Positions 1 through 10,706 of a stretch of DNA of 64,000 nt are shown in pieces (the stretch's first letter is position 1; every line of letters starts with the position of its first letter). The notes beneath the pieces were generated by a model that saw nothing but the letters and a program-made list of their open reading frames with translations, had not been told where the DNA came from and did no database searches. The position numbers and the translations under genes are program-made. Source of the DNA: Ephemerocybe angulata (lineage: Eukaryota > Basidiomycota > Agaricomycetes > Agaricales > Psathyrellaceae); NCBI GenBank assembly GCA_013368325.1, contig JAACJK010000059.1, positions 843,878 to 907,877 of the forward strand. The letters are read 5' to 3'.

Positions 1-2320
1 AACCCTTTGGTTCAAGTACGGGCAGCACGACGACGTCAGCCACGCAATGGGAAGCGGATTTTCGACCGTAGAAGTTGATACGTGGCTCGAAGTTATCCCT
101 CAGGTATGTCAGACATTTCGCCCTGTAATTCCCGTCTTCATGGACTTACCCCATTCGTAAGATCATCGCTCGCATTCAAACGCCTCATGCCAATATCCGT
201 CGAAACATCAACAATCTATTGACAGACGTCGGAAAACACCACCCACAGGCTCTCATCTACCCCCTAACTGTAGCATCCAAGTCTTCCAGTCTCGCCCGCC
301 GAAATGCTGCCTTGACGATCATGGAGCGCATGAAGGAGCACAGCCCAGTTATCGTCATGCAGGTCAGTGTTTATTCTTTGTTCGTTCGTCACCCCAACTG
401 AATGAATACCCTCAAGGCGCTATTGGTCAGTAAGGAACTCATTCGGGTTGCCATCCTCTGGCATGAGATGTGGCATGAAGGTCTTGAAGAAGCCTCTAGG
501 CTGTACTTTAACGACAAGAATCCGGATGGCATGATCATGGTGCTGGAACCACTTCACAAGATGCTAGAAAAGGGACCGACTACCGCCCGAGAGACTTCGT
601 TCTCACAAGTCTTTGGCCGCGAGCTGCACGAAGCCCGGGAAGCCTGCAGACGCTACCAAATCTACGGCGACCCGACGGAGTTGGACAAAGCTTGGGATAT
701 CTACTATGGAGTATTCAAGAAAGTTGAGAAGCAGCTGCCGCAGCTCACGACTTTGGACCTTCAATATGTATCCCCAAGCTTGCTCAAGGCCCGTCAGCTT
801 GACCTTGCGGTGCCAGGTGAGATATATGCCCCCTAGTCTCTGACGGAATGCTTACCATCTTGCCAGGTACCTACCAAAGCGGGCGGCCTATCATCAGGAT
901 CGAAAGCTTTGCCACCAAGCTCACAGTTATTGCCTCGAAACAGCGACCGCGTCGGCTCTCCCTCAAGGGCAGCGACGGGCGAGACTACCAATATGTTCTC
1001 AAGGGGCACGAAGACCTGCGCCAGGATGAACGAGTTATGCAGCTCTTCAGTTTGGTCAACACCCTGCTCTCCGTTGACACCCAAAGTTTCAAACGCCGCT
1101 TACACATCCAACGATACCCGGTCATTCCTCTGGCTCCCAATGCGGGTTTATTAGGATGGGTGCAGGACAGCGATACCCTCCACGTTCTCATCCGAGACTA
1201 TCGTGAATCCAGGAAGGTACTCCTGAACATCGAGTACCGATTGATGCTCCAGGTTGGTTCTTAGGAAACCAGATGAGGGTTCTTGCTTACCATTTCTGCA
1301 GATGGCGCCGGATTACGAAGGGTTAATGCTGCTCCAGAAGGTGGAAGTGTTCGAGTATGCGCTGGAGAACACTACAGGCCAAGACTTGTATCGTGTTCTC
1401 TGGTTGAAGAGTACCAATTCTGAGCATTGGCTGGAACGCCGAGCGACGTACACGCGATCGCTGGCCGTGAATAGCATGGTGGGCCATATCCTCGGTCTTG
1501 GAGACCGACACCCCTCCAATCTCCTTCTCGAACGAAGCACTGGAAAGGTGGTTCACATCGACTTCGGTGATTGTTTTGAAGTCGCTATGCATCGAGAGAA
1601 ATTCCCTGAGAAGGTTCCCTTCCGGCTGACCAGGATGCTTACACATGCGATGGAAGTAAGTGCCTCCCTCTCAATCATCCGTGCAGTCATTTATCATTTT
1701 CAGGTGAGCGGAATCGAAGGAAGCTTCAGGAACACCTGCGAGATCACGATGAGTGTTCTCCGGGCTCACAAGGAGTCCTTGATGGCAGTACTTGAGGCAT
1801 TCGTTTACGACCCATTAATCAATTGGCGGTTGATGCAAACTGAAGTCGACCGCCGCACGGAAGGTTTGTTCCCATTACTCCTTCACTTTTTTCTTGTCAC
1901 TCAATCAATCGACTAGACGTTGACCGGGCACCAGAACTGGTTCGCGTAGCTGCGCATCCCCAAGCTCCTATCAGGAAGCTGAAGGCCGATGAAAACGACA
2001 TCTTCAACGGTAAGTTCTCTCGTTCTTGATTAATGAATCTAATGGCTAATGTACCTGGCAGAAAACGAGGACGAACATGGTGCACAGGAAGTTCGCAACG
2101 AACGAGCGCTCTTCGTTTACAACCGTGTGCAGAATAAGCTAACTGGTGAGTTGCTGGTTTCAGTTGGAAACAGTCTGTACTGACTTGGACCGATATAGGA
2201 CGCGATTTCAACCCCGCCACCTCCCTCACCGTAGTATCTCAAGTCGATAAACTCATTGAGCAGGCCACTTCACTAGAAAACTTGTGTCAATGTTTCTCTG
2301 GCTGGTGTGCCTTCTGGTAA
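1..2320 (+). CDS. TOR: TOR serine/threonine kinase, C-terminal part (5' truncated by the window)
   Basis: Target-of-rapamycin kinase, the catalytic subunit of TORC1/TORC2 that couples nutrients to growth. The window opens inside the FAT region (frame starting at base 2, reading [10 protein letters not shown]). Exons run 2-103, 162-363, about 417-815, 867-about 1251, then five more to the stop at 2318-2320. The FRB domain lies at about 465-760 and keeps the EEASR motif whose serine contacts rapamycin-FKBP12, so sensitivity is expected. The PI3K-like kinase domain follows, with [12 protein letters not shown] (catalytic loop, about 1493-1530) and HIDFGDCFE (metal-binding loop, about 1555-1580). 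The FATC tail reads [17 protein letters not shown] and ends in GWCAFW, the invariant C-terminus of the family. All introns are short GT-AG. Identification is by family motifs and is very secure; only the N-terminal HEAT/FAT part is missing. Confidence 0.97.
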
Positions 2321-2609
2321 TTGGCGCCAGATCGTTGTGTTTTTTGCCGTCTGACCTTCGCTATCTATCTCCGTCTTGCACTTCTTGTATCATTTAACAC
2401 CCTTTTCTCTTCAAACTATCACATATACCTGGGCCTCTCCATTCCGGATTGTACACGCTTTTGTAGTGCAGCAATAGATTTAGATCAACTGCTCGAGCGT
2501 GGTGCCAAATCAAACGCGCATCAGTCGCTCATCGAACTAAGCTTGCGGGTCCTCGCCCTTGCTCTGTAACCACCACTTGCCTTCTTGTACCACCACTGAA
2601 TAGTCTCAT

Positions 2610-5294
2610 ATGCCCAGAGGAATCCCAAATGCGAAGCGCGACGATACTGGGTTCAAATACACGACATTTCACGTCCCCTTGATGTATGAGCTCAGTTCAT
2701 AAGCAAGAAGCTAACAAGCTGCTGACCGACTCCGTCATAGACCAAACCCGAAGCACATCAGTTCAACCTATCTCAAGTCAGAAACACATAGTCTTTGGTA
2801 TCGAAAAAGTCAAGCGAAGGGAAAAGGACCAGAGATAGTGGAAGAAGGGCCCAGCAGCGGTCGGTAAGCCTTGCAGCTTCCAATTGAGTGCTTAAATGGA
2901 TTCGTTGATCATGCCACACATAGACGCGGTTCTCAAGTCATTGTCATACACCCTGGCTCCCGATTCCTGCACATTGGGCGAGCATCTGATGTCTCGCCGT
3001 TTATCGTCCCTTCTGTTGTCGCTCGGAAAGACACTTCAGCGAGTTCGCAGCCTAGCCGAAGGAACTGTATAATCCGCCCTGGAGAAAAGTCAGAGAGAGA
3101 TACCGGCGCGACATTCGAACCCCCCCAGAACGGGGACGAATATGACGTGGTCCCTGCTTCTAATGACAGTGTAAGCTGCGATAATTTCTCGATTTACCTG
3201 CTATTGAAGAATCCTTCAGTTCGACACAAAGCTTGCAATCATAACTGTATCCTTGCGAGACAGGATGCGGTTCTACAAGTTGCGTGTTACACCGAATGCG
3301 GCTGCCATTGCTTCGACATTCAACGAGCAATTCAACCCAGAGATTATCACTTCAGACCCCAAAGAAATCGATTGGCAAGATCCCAGAGCCCAAGACGCTG
3401 TACTTACCGGTGACGCTGTACGTCCATTGTTCGACTTGAAAGGGCAGAATATCCGTCTTACAATTTTACTTCAAGGCTCTTCGCATAGGAGACCCCATTT
3501 CCTCGGGTTACGCAGTGCGCTGGCCAATCTACGGCTCAAACTTCAACACAAGGGATTACAATTCGGTCCAACTGGTGCTCAGTGATCTCGAGGTACTCAT
3601 CGAGGACGCGCTGCGGGAACGATTCGGTATCACTCGCGAGAGTTTCAAGGTGAGCTAATCCTACCTCTTACATCAAATCCAGCTCTCATCCTCAACACAG
3701 AACTACTCCGTCGTTTTCGTCATTCCCGACTTTTATGACCGGGCCTATGTTCGAGAGTTCACGAATCTACTCCTCGTAACCATGGGGTTTAAACAACTGT
3801 GCGCCCAGCAAGAGTCTCTTGCTGCTACGTATGGTGCGGGTATCTCCAATGCGTGCGTTGTTGACATTGGTTCCAAGGTAACCACTATCGCATGTGTGGA
3901 TGAGGGCCTTATTCTGCCGGAGACTAGGTGCGATGCTTCAACCCTTATCACAGCACCTTCAACTTACATAGTTGTGCTCAAGACTGTCTCTTAACATGGG
4001 TGGAGATGACATTACTGAATTCTTGTATGTTCTGTTGCAACGAATCAAGTTCCCTTATCGGACAGCCGACTTGAGCCGCTCATATGACTGGGCCGTTATG
4101 GAAGATCTGAAGAGCCGACTGTGCACCTTGGCTGAGGTGACCACCTTCACTCTTTCTGGAGCTTATCTTGCTCACCTTGGGGTCGTTTTTAGAGTGATGT
4201 TGCGTTAAATTTGTACGATTTCATTGTGCGGCGTCCAGACGCACCCACAGAGAAGTACGGATTGAGAGCCTACGACGAGGTCATCTTGGCGCCAATGGTA
4301 GGTTTGACGTAAAAAGATGATTCGACGCCTCACGGAAAATACTAGTGCCTTTTTGAACCTAGGGTCATCGACTTTGATAGGAAGTGCAAGGGTTTGCGAC
4401 CGTTGTCCTCCGATGTGACAGAAGAGATAATCGCCCACCAAACGGACGCAAAGGTACAGCTATACACTACGCTCTACCTACGCTCGCTAATTTATCACAG
4501 ACCAAAGCTATGATCATCTCAACACAACACTTGATGCCAGGAGTTGTTCTCGAACCCCAGCCAGTGTCTGCACTTCCACCTCCCGAGGAGACCACGATGC
4601 AGTCCCCGGCTCCTAAGGAAACAGATCCCAATGCGATGGCAGTCGACGCACCGGAAACCTCAAGGGGGCCCCAGAATCAGGGCCCCATAGAAGTGATTGA
4701 CGTGGATGAGGAAAGGCCTCCTACATTGGACTTTTCTCAGGCCCCTCCACTGCGACCCCTACCGGTTGAGGTATCACAGAGAGAGATTGATATCCCATAC
4801 GAAGCGAGTAAACTTCCATTGGATGTCGCGATCTTCAACAGCGCCCGAGCCGCGGGGGGAGACGACAAAATCCGCAAGTATCTCCAAGCAGTGCTGGTTA
4901 TCGGAGGGACAGGATTGATTCCTGGCATGGCACATGCATTGGAGAGCAGGTCAGTTGTCAAGCATTTTACCTTCCTGTCATTATCGACTGCCAAGGTTCT
5001 GATATCCTTCTTCAAGGCTGCAAGCGATCGCAACCCCTCTAGTTCCCAATATGGAGAAAGTACAGATCATACCTCCACCCAAAGATGTCGATCCTAGAGT
5101 CTTGTCGTGGAAGGGAGCCTCAGTCCTGGGCAAAATGGAGAGTGTTTCCGAATTATGGATTTCACCTTCTGATTGGGTATATTTCGCGTTTCTTAACGGG
5201 TTTAGAGTTCGAGTCTGATCATTTCGCGCGTCAACGCGTCACACAGGACCTGTTTGGTATGCGTGCCCTCAAGGAACGCTGCTATTATCTGTGA
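2610..5294 (+). CDS. ARP8: Actin-related protein 8 (INO80 chromatin-remodelling subunit)
   Basis: Nuclear actin-related protein of the INO80 complex, which binds extranucleosomal DNA and supports nucleosome sliding. The start MPRGIPNAKRDD is the first ATG of the frame; intron 1 splits the codon after HVPL. Family landmarks in order: VIHPGSRFLHIGRASDVSP (about 2940-3000), the ATP-fold strand typical of Arp8; LRDRMRFYKLRVTPNAAAIA (about 3250-3310); VFVIPDFYDRAYVREF and GAGISNACVVDIGSK (about 3715-3875), the actin phosphate-2 region; LNMGGDDITEFL; and VLVIGGTGLIPGMAHALESR (about 4890-4950). The C-terminus reads WISPSDWDLFGMRALKERC and stops at 5292-5294. Some eight to ten short introns. A charged, proline-rich insert at about 4540-4740 is normal variation for this family. 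It is convergent with the RING gene downstream. Confidence 0.95.
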
Positions 5295-5604
5295 AGACAA
5301 TTCGTGCTTGTGTGACGATTGGAATTTCCGCGATGGATACATTATGCCACGGTAAAAATACAAGTATGTAGCACATAAACACGTTCACAGTGATGAGGGA
5401 AATACAGAATGTCCGTAGGGGTATCACAAGTCGCCATGTACGTATTAGGTCACTAAGTCTGTTTTCGTAAATGCATGGGAGAAGAGGAGAGATGAACAGC
5501 CACAGTAGATCGAGGATTCTACTCGTATTAGTGGTTGTGAATCAACCCCCTAGAATCGGTCGGAAAGGGGTAACAATTTGGTCCATACGTGAAGAGAGGG
5601 TCGC
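5295..5604. other. Convergent 3' flanks of ARP8 (+) and the RING gene (-)
   Basis: About 310 bases between the two stop codons. No open frame, repeat or RNA gene is evident. It presumably holds the overlapping or abutting 3' UTRs and polyadenylation signals of the two convergent genes. Confidence 0.6.
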
Positions 5605-6770
5605 TCAAACACCGAGCCTGGTTTTCAGGGAAATGAAATCTTGCGGTTGGAGCACCCTCCACGATTCAAGCAATTTAGTCATTTCTTGCCTCCCTTCTCT
5701 TTGGATCAGGGCCGCAGTCAGCGGGTTGCTTGTCACAGAGATATTCTCGAATTCTTACCTGTCCTTCTTCAGCCACTCCGTTCTCAGCTGCCCGCCTTCC
5801 CGCCAACCATCTATATCCGGTGTCTGCGGCACCTCATCGTCCTCTGCTTTCGCTTCAGCAATATGGGAACATTGTCTTCCTCGCGACATTTTCGATCCTG
5901 ATACTAATATATCTTCGCTCTCTTCCCGCTTTACGAGCATCGCGGTATTCACGGGTATAGTGGATAGCTTTTCAGTGAGAGCGATGATCGTCGCAGTGGC
6001 AAGTCTATTGGGAATAAACGGGAATGTGAGTCTGCGGTCCAGCGCCTGAATCTCCGTGCGGCACATTGGGCAATAGATTTGGTCGTGCCATGACCCACAT
6101 CCATGGAGACGAGAAAGAGCCCACTTCAAGATACAAAGCCCGCAGAAAGTGTGGCCGCAGTTTGGTGCGTTCAGGGTATGGGGCGCTGAGAAGACCTCGT
6201 AGCACCTGCAGAAGGTCATTAGGAGGCGAACATATTAGTCTCAGTGTACTCACAAAGGGCATTGGAACGATTGTTCGAGCTGCAGCAAAGTTTCCTCCGC
6301 CTCGCGGTCGGCCAAACGTGACATCATCTTTGCTGCCTCGTTCTCCCGCTGCTTCAGGGACCGAAGCGCCTTCTGCAACTCTGAAGACTTCATTTCGAAC
6401 TCCTTTTCACCAGAAAGCAAAGCTGTTTCTCTCCGAACGAGTTCCTCCGGTGATATTCGCAAAGATCTCCTGAGGCTGACAGCAGCTGTTGATGAGGACG
6501 CTTCGTCTTGCTGGGCGACGACCTTGCGTGAGCCACTGGGCCGATCGTAGGGTTTTACGACTTCAGGCTTTGGGCGAGGTTTCCTACCAGAGGAAGATAC
6601 ATCCATGGGTTTCATCTTGACATCTGCAGCGATCACAGGCCCATATTAGTTCGCTCTTCCACTTGGATTTGAACTAATCCAAGTGGCAACGACCCACCTG
6701 TCTTTAAGGACCTGTTCAAGCGCGAGGACCGCCTAGCGGACGTCGATGTTTCAGAAACCTGACCTGGCAT
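5605..6770 (-). CDS. RING-finger protein, probable E3 ubiquitin ligase, with coiled coil
   Basis: Four exons on the minus strand can be joined without a stop: 6770-6698, 6623-6254, 6205-5759 and 5698-5605, giving 327 residues. The start MPGQVSETSTSARRSSR is basic and Ser-rich. A helical, Glu/Lys-rich stretch (LVRRETALLSGEKEFEMK onward, about residues 80-140) looks like a coiled coil. Then comes a C3HC4 RING: CPLC, NCGHTFCGLC and CPMC supply the eight zinc ligands, and the CPLC cysteine pair is created by the 6205-6254 splice. The last exon is inferred from a strong GTAAGAATT donor after KKD and a branch-like CTGAC before the acceptor; without it the protein ends at 5755. Predicted role is substrate-specific ubiquitin transfer; the substrate is unknown. 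Agaricomycetes carry many such RING proteins and no closer name is justified. Confidence 0.82.
6659..6686. repeat. Perfect 10-bp inverted repeat inside intron 1 of the RING gene
   Basis: Arms 6659-6668 (CCACTTGGAT) and 6677-6686 (ATCCAAGTGG) are exact reverse complements separated by 8 bases. They lie inside the 74-nt first intron and could fold in the pre-mRNA, bringing the 5' and 3' splice sites closer. No function is known. Confidence 0.7.
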
Positions 6771-9700
6771 AGTGCTGAGTTACTCTGGTGTCACACAGGC
6801 TCGATCTCGCCGACAGTATCGACGACGCCGAACACAATTATGGTGGGGATGAGAGACTAGGCTGGCGAGGTGGGTCGCAAAGGGGATGCCATCACCCCTA
6901 TCACTAACACGTGACCCTCCCACAACCCTGATGTGGCATAGAGCGACTAAGAGCGCCGCAAGTCTGGCGCATGCCTGCAACTGTGCAGCTTGCCTTTGTT
7001 CTTCCCAGTTTCTCGTTCGGAACATAACCATCTCGAGTTCTGCATCTCTCCGGAAAAGATATCTGTTCCTCCCCTCAGAAAGAAAAACCAGGAGAAGAAT
7101 TGCCAGTTCCCTGAAATCAAGTTTTTCAGGTCGTGTTCAAGTTCATTCATTTTCCGCAAGTTGTCGCATTTACACCTGTGTCTTCCTCCATGCACACCAT
7201 CGCCTGGCTCCTCAGGCTCTACATGCCTCGTCTCTTACAGCCCCACATCCCTTGGCGCCTTGGTCGTAATTCTAGATCTACCGGGAGCGTTCCGAAAGCT
7301 TCGCAACGCAATATCTTGGAAAGTGTGGACCAGTACAATGCAACCGCCATCTGTCGAAATTTCATCCTTAAACAGCCTTCCACACGAAAGTAAGGGCTGG
7401 TAGGGGCTGGTCATGACGCTGCTCGTATGTTTTCCTTGTATGCTTCACACGCTGTCCGCGACCCTGCAGGGATCACTGTTAACCTGCCTAATTCGACATT
7501 GGGATCCTGCGTGCGCCGTGAAGGGGATGGGCAGTTGGTGGGCAGTCATTTCCTTGCGTTAACCTCACTGACTCGCTTCTCAGAGTTGCGCAGCTACAGC
7601 CATGATACAACGGATTCAAATATTGACGACTCTCCGGTCACCTTTATCTGGCCGCCGAAAGCGTTCCTGTGCCTAGATGCCCTTTGCTATGCAACTCGTC
7701 CAGATTCTTGTGAGGCGTCCGATTCTCTTCAGGCGTAACCCCATCAGCTCGGGTATATGTTCTCCGTTTTCTCTTCACATCGTTGGCAAATACGGACCGT
7801 GGTGGAGTTGTCTCGATAAGGTTCTGCCTCCCTATCTCAGCACGAATTCGAAGGAAGTCTGAATCTTAGGAGGCAATGTCGCGGTAAGCTTTTTCCAGAG
7901 GCTCGGTATCTCTTCTTCCCAGTCTTGGGATGGTTCTTCTAGGGATGACGGCCTTCTTCATGCTGGTTCTTCTTCGCCTAAATCACTGTGAGTGTTGCTT
8001 GCGAGCGGCGCCTTCGCTGAGCGCTCACTCCAATTTCTTCTCTGTCTGTCAACGTAGGAGACGCTGATTCTTTTGGATTTATTCCGTCCTTCCATTTCCG
8101 GCGAGGAGGCGCCTGACGCGACAACCGAAGAAGTTGCAGTCAGAGAGCCAACATCCTCAAGGTGGCTACCTTCATTTCTTTGGCATCCTGCTTGGGCACA
8201 GCTGTTGGCTGATGCGTATATCCACAACCCACTTGCCGACTTTCTCGCTCTTCCGCTATTCCTGTCTCACCTTTCTCAAGCACTGGTGCCAAATGAGGTG
8301 GCGAACTTCATACCCTGTCCAACAGTGACGGGCTGGAAAGTAGAATGAATCGCCTCGTGTGGTGCTCAGATACCGGCCACAAGGAGGGCATGCGCGACTG
8401 GTTATTGGGGTACTGACATGGCTCCAGGCATTTTCCTTCTTCAATTGAAACGGTCTTCTTGGTTGCAAATGAATTGACAACTCCTCCCATCAAAGTTGCT
8501 TGGGCACGGCGCTCCTTCCGCTGAGCAAGCTACCATTGACCATACAGTCCATTCCAATTGATCATCAAGCCACAGCGGTCAAATCGAACGTGAGATGAAC
8601 TTCAAAGGTTCGCGTTGTAAATTGTCAATGCATGGAATCCTGCTGTACAGCGCCGCGAAGGGCGGGCCCCCGCCCTTCCTCATTGCGTTTCCCGCGATGG
8701 TTTCCAGTGGGTTCCTTCCATTTCCGCTTCCGAGGGGCCGCCTATCCGGGATTCGCTTCCACTCAATGGTCGTCGAATTTCGTTGGGAGCGTTGAATACT
8801 GATCCGAGCGCATTGTGAGGATCAGACAAGGATCAGAACTTGGCGCCCAAGTTCGCAGAGCTCTACATACGTTCACCCGTCGCCCGAGGCGACTGATAAA
8901 TGCTGGTGCGAGTGGATGATGGAAGTCTATTCTCTAGGAGATTATTGCACTTCCTGGCTTGCGCTCGTCACGGACCCGCCTCGCGACTGGACGTTGCCTG
9001 TCTTTTGTGCCTGCTCAAGAGGCGCAACATCTTAGGGCGCGGAGGAAGGATCAGACCCAACCGTCCCAGCCCTCGGGATTTGGGTTGCCCAATTAGGTGG
9101 GGAATTCAATATTCACTTCAGCTTCCGTTGTGGTCGATCTCGAACTGAATCTTAGCTTCCCGATTTCCCGATCCCATCCTTTCCCACAGGTGTTACAACC
9201 TCATGACCTCACACCTTGCGACCTCACCCGCCCGCATGTCCATATCCTGAAGACGGGCGACAGGCCCCCATGAACGTTCTGAAGCTCTTTCAATACTCCT
9301 GTCGACCTGAAAGAAGGAATGCACGATAGCATTTGAGTGTGGATGAAAGTAAACCTTGAGTTTGAGGGCTGCAAACGGGGTATGATGGGGTATGTATGTA
9401 TATCCATGTGTGCTTTACCTGGGACAAACTGTGCCCGGAGTTCTGGTGAAGGTAAAGTGTTTGTGCCTGCCCATTCGGGCTTCCAACCCTCCATTGAGCT
9501 GCATGCGTCAACGGCAGAGCCGTTGCTCTTTGGTTGCTCTTTCCGCGCTCGTTTGGATATGAAAGGTGTGTTCGTAGATCCGACGCAAACGGGATCATCG
9601 ATTGACAGAGTCGTCTATTTAGCTGTCCGAGTGCCCACGAGGTTCGCAGCTGACAAGGATTGTCGCTTGTCAGTATGTTGAGATGCTGGAGGTCGCTGAG

Positions 9701-10706
9701 CTCAACCGCGCTGACTCGGGGGTAAGATTATAGAAGATTATGAGCGGTTGCAAAGTTCGGGGAAAGAGGAAGGGCATCTGGAAGGAAGGAAACCGCGAAG
9801 CCCGGGGGCAACCAGTTGCAGGAATGCAAAGCACTGAGTGGAACCTTCGGCGACCGGGCGTCTACTTGAGGGTGCAAACAAGGTGACAATTGTATGGAAT
9901 CTGTCACTTTTCATGGACCGACCGAGCTTGAATTCCACTTGACTGACAACTTTGTCGCAGAGCCTAGGTCATGGGGTGACTGGGAGCCGTTGGAAAAACG
10001 AGCCCGAGCTTCTTGCAAATTTCAACGGCGTTTCGACTTCGAGGAGAAAGTTGTGGTTATGACCTGAAGGATCATCAAGTGAGATGAGCTGGGAAAGATG
10101 GTTGGGGTCCGCGACGGGGATCTCCAGATCTCCGCGCTTATTGTTTATCATATCGAAGCAGCCTGCGTGGCCCTCAAAAGTGCTCATTCAGAGACGAAAA
10201 AATCGCGCGCGGATAAAAACCAAAGGAGAAATCACCAGGAAGAGTGATTTGGAGGCATAGATGCTGAAGATGGCAGATGCCGTTGAAATCGTTGGTGAAG
10301 GAGGAAGAAGGATGTGAGGGAGGAAGAGACGGGGATCGCGTGACGGAGGATGGCCGAATTGGGAGTGGAATTCTAGAAAAGACCTTACGGGGAAGCGATA
10401 TGATATTATGTGGTTGTTTTCCTTGATTGTTCGGTACTGAGCAGCCACGAAGCCAATCACAGGCCGGGATCACACAGAAAATGGCCAATTCGGACCAATT
10501 GCGGGTCCTTTCCCCGCATTACCGTCCATCGCAATTTACTCGTCACGTCACGCCCGGATCGAGATTTCGGAAGCAGGTTGAGTATTGACAAGTCCCAATG
10601 CTTTCAAAACCAATGCCATTGCCGGCTCCAGCTGTCGACCATCTCTCCCTGGCACCGAGTCTGTCGACTGTCCGCGCTAGTCCTGCGCCTCCCCGACATC
10701 CCAGCC
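6771..10706. other. 3.9-kb stretch without a convincing gene, upstream of the CON7-like regulator
   Basis: Both strands hold only short frames (below about 140 codons) without recognisable domains, conserved motifs or a consistent chain of splice sites. The stretch is rich in pyrimidine runs near 8230-8300. It contains a GC-rich perfect hairpin at 8657-8678. Its likely content is the RING promoter at the left end and a long regulatory region and/or 5' UTR for the transcription-factor gene starting at 10707. A lineage-specific small gene or non-coding RNA cannot be excluded from sequence alone. Confidence 0.5.
8657..8678. repeat. GC-rich perfect palindromic hairpin
   Basis: Arms 8657-8666 (GAAGGGCGGG) and 8669-8678 (CCCGCCCTTC) are exact reverse complements around a 2-base centre. 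It stands alone in the non-coding region before the CON7-like gene. It could be a binding site for a dimeric GC-box factor, or chance. Confidence 0.6.

Noticed and set aside
7427..8348. Small genes in the long gap (frames of 60-105 codons on both strands)
   Set aside because: No domain, no consistent splicing chain, composition like non-coding DNA.
10410..10706. N-terminal extension of the CON7-like protein by about 99 codons
   Set aside because: Frame is open but its composition is not protein-like and the ATG at 10707 has a better context; likely 5' UTR.
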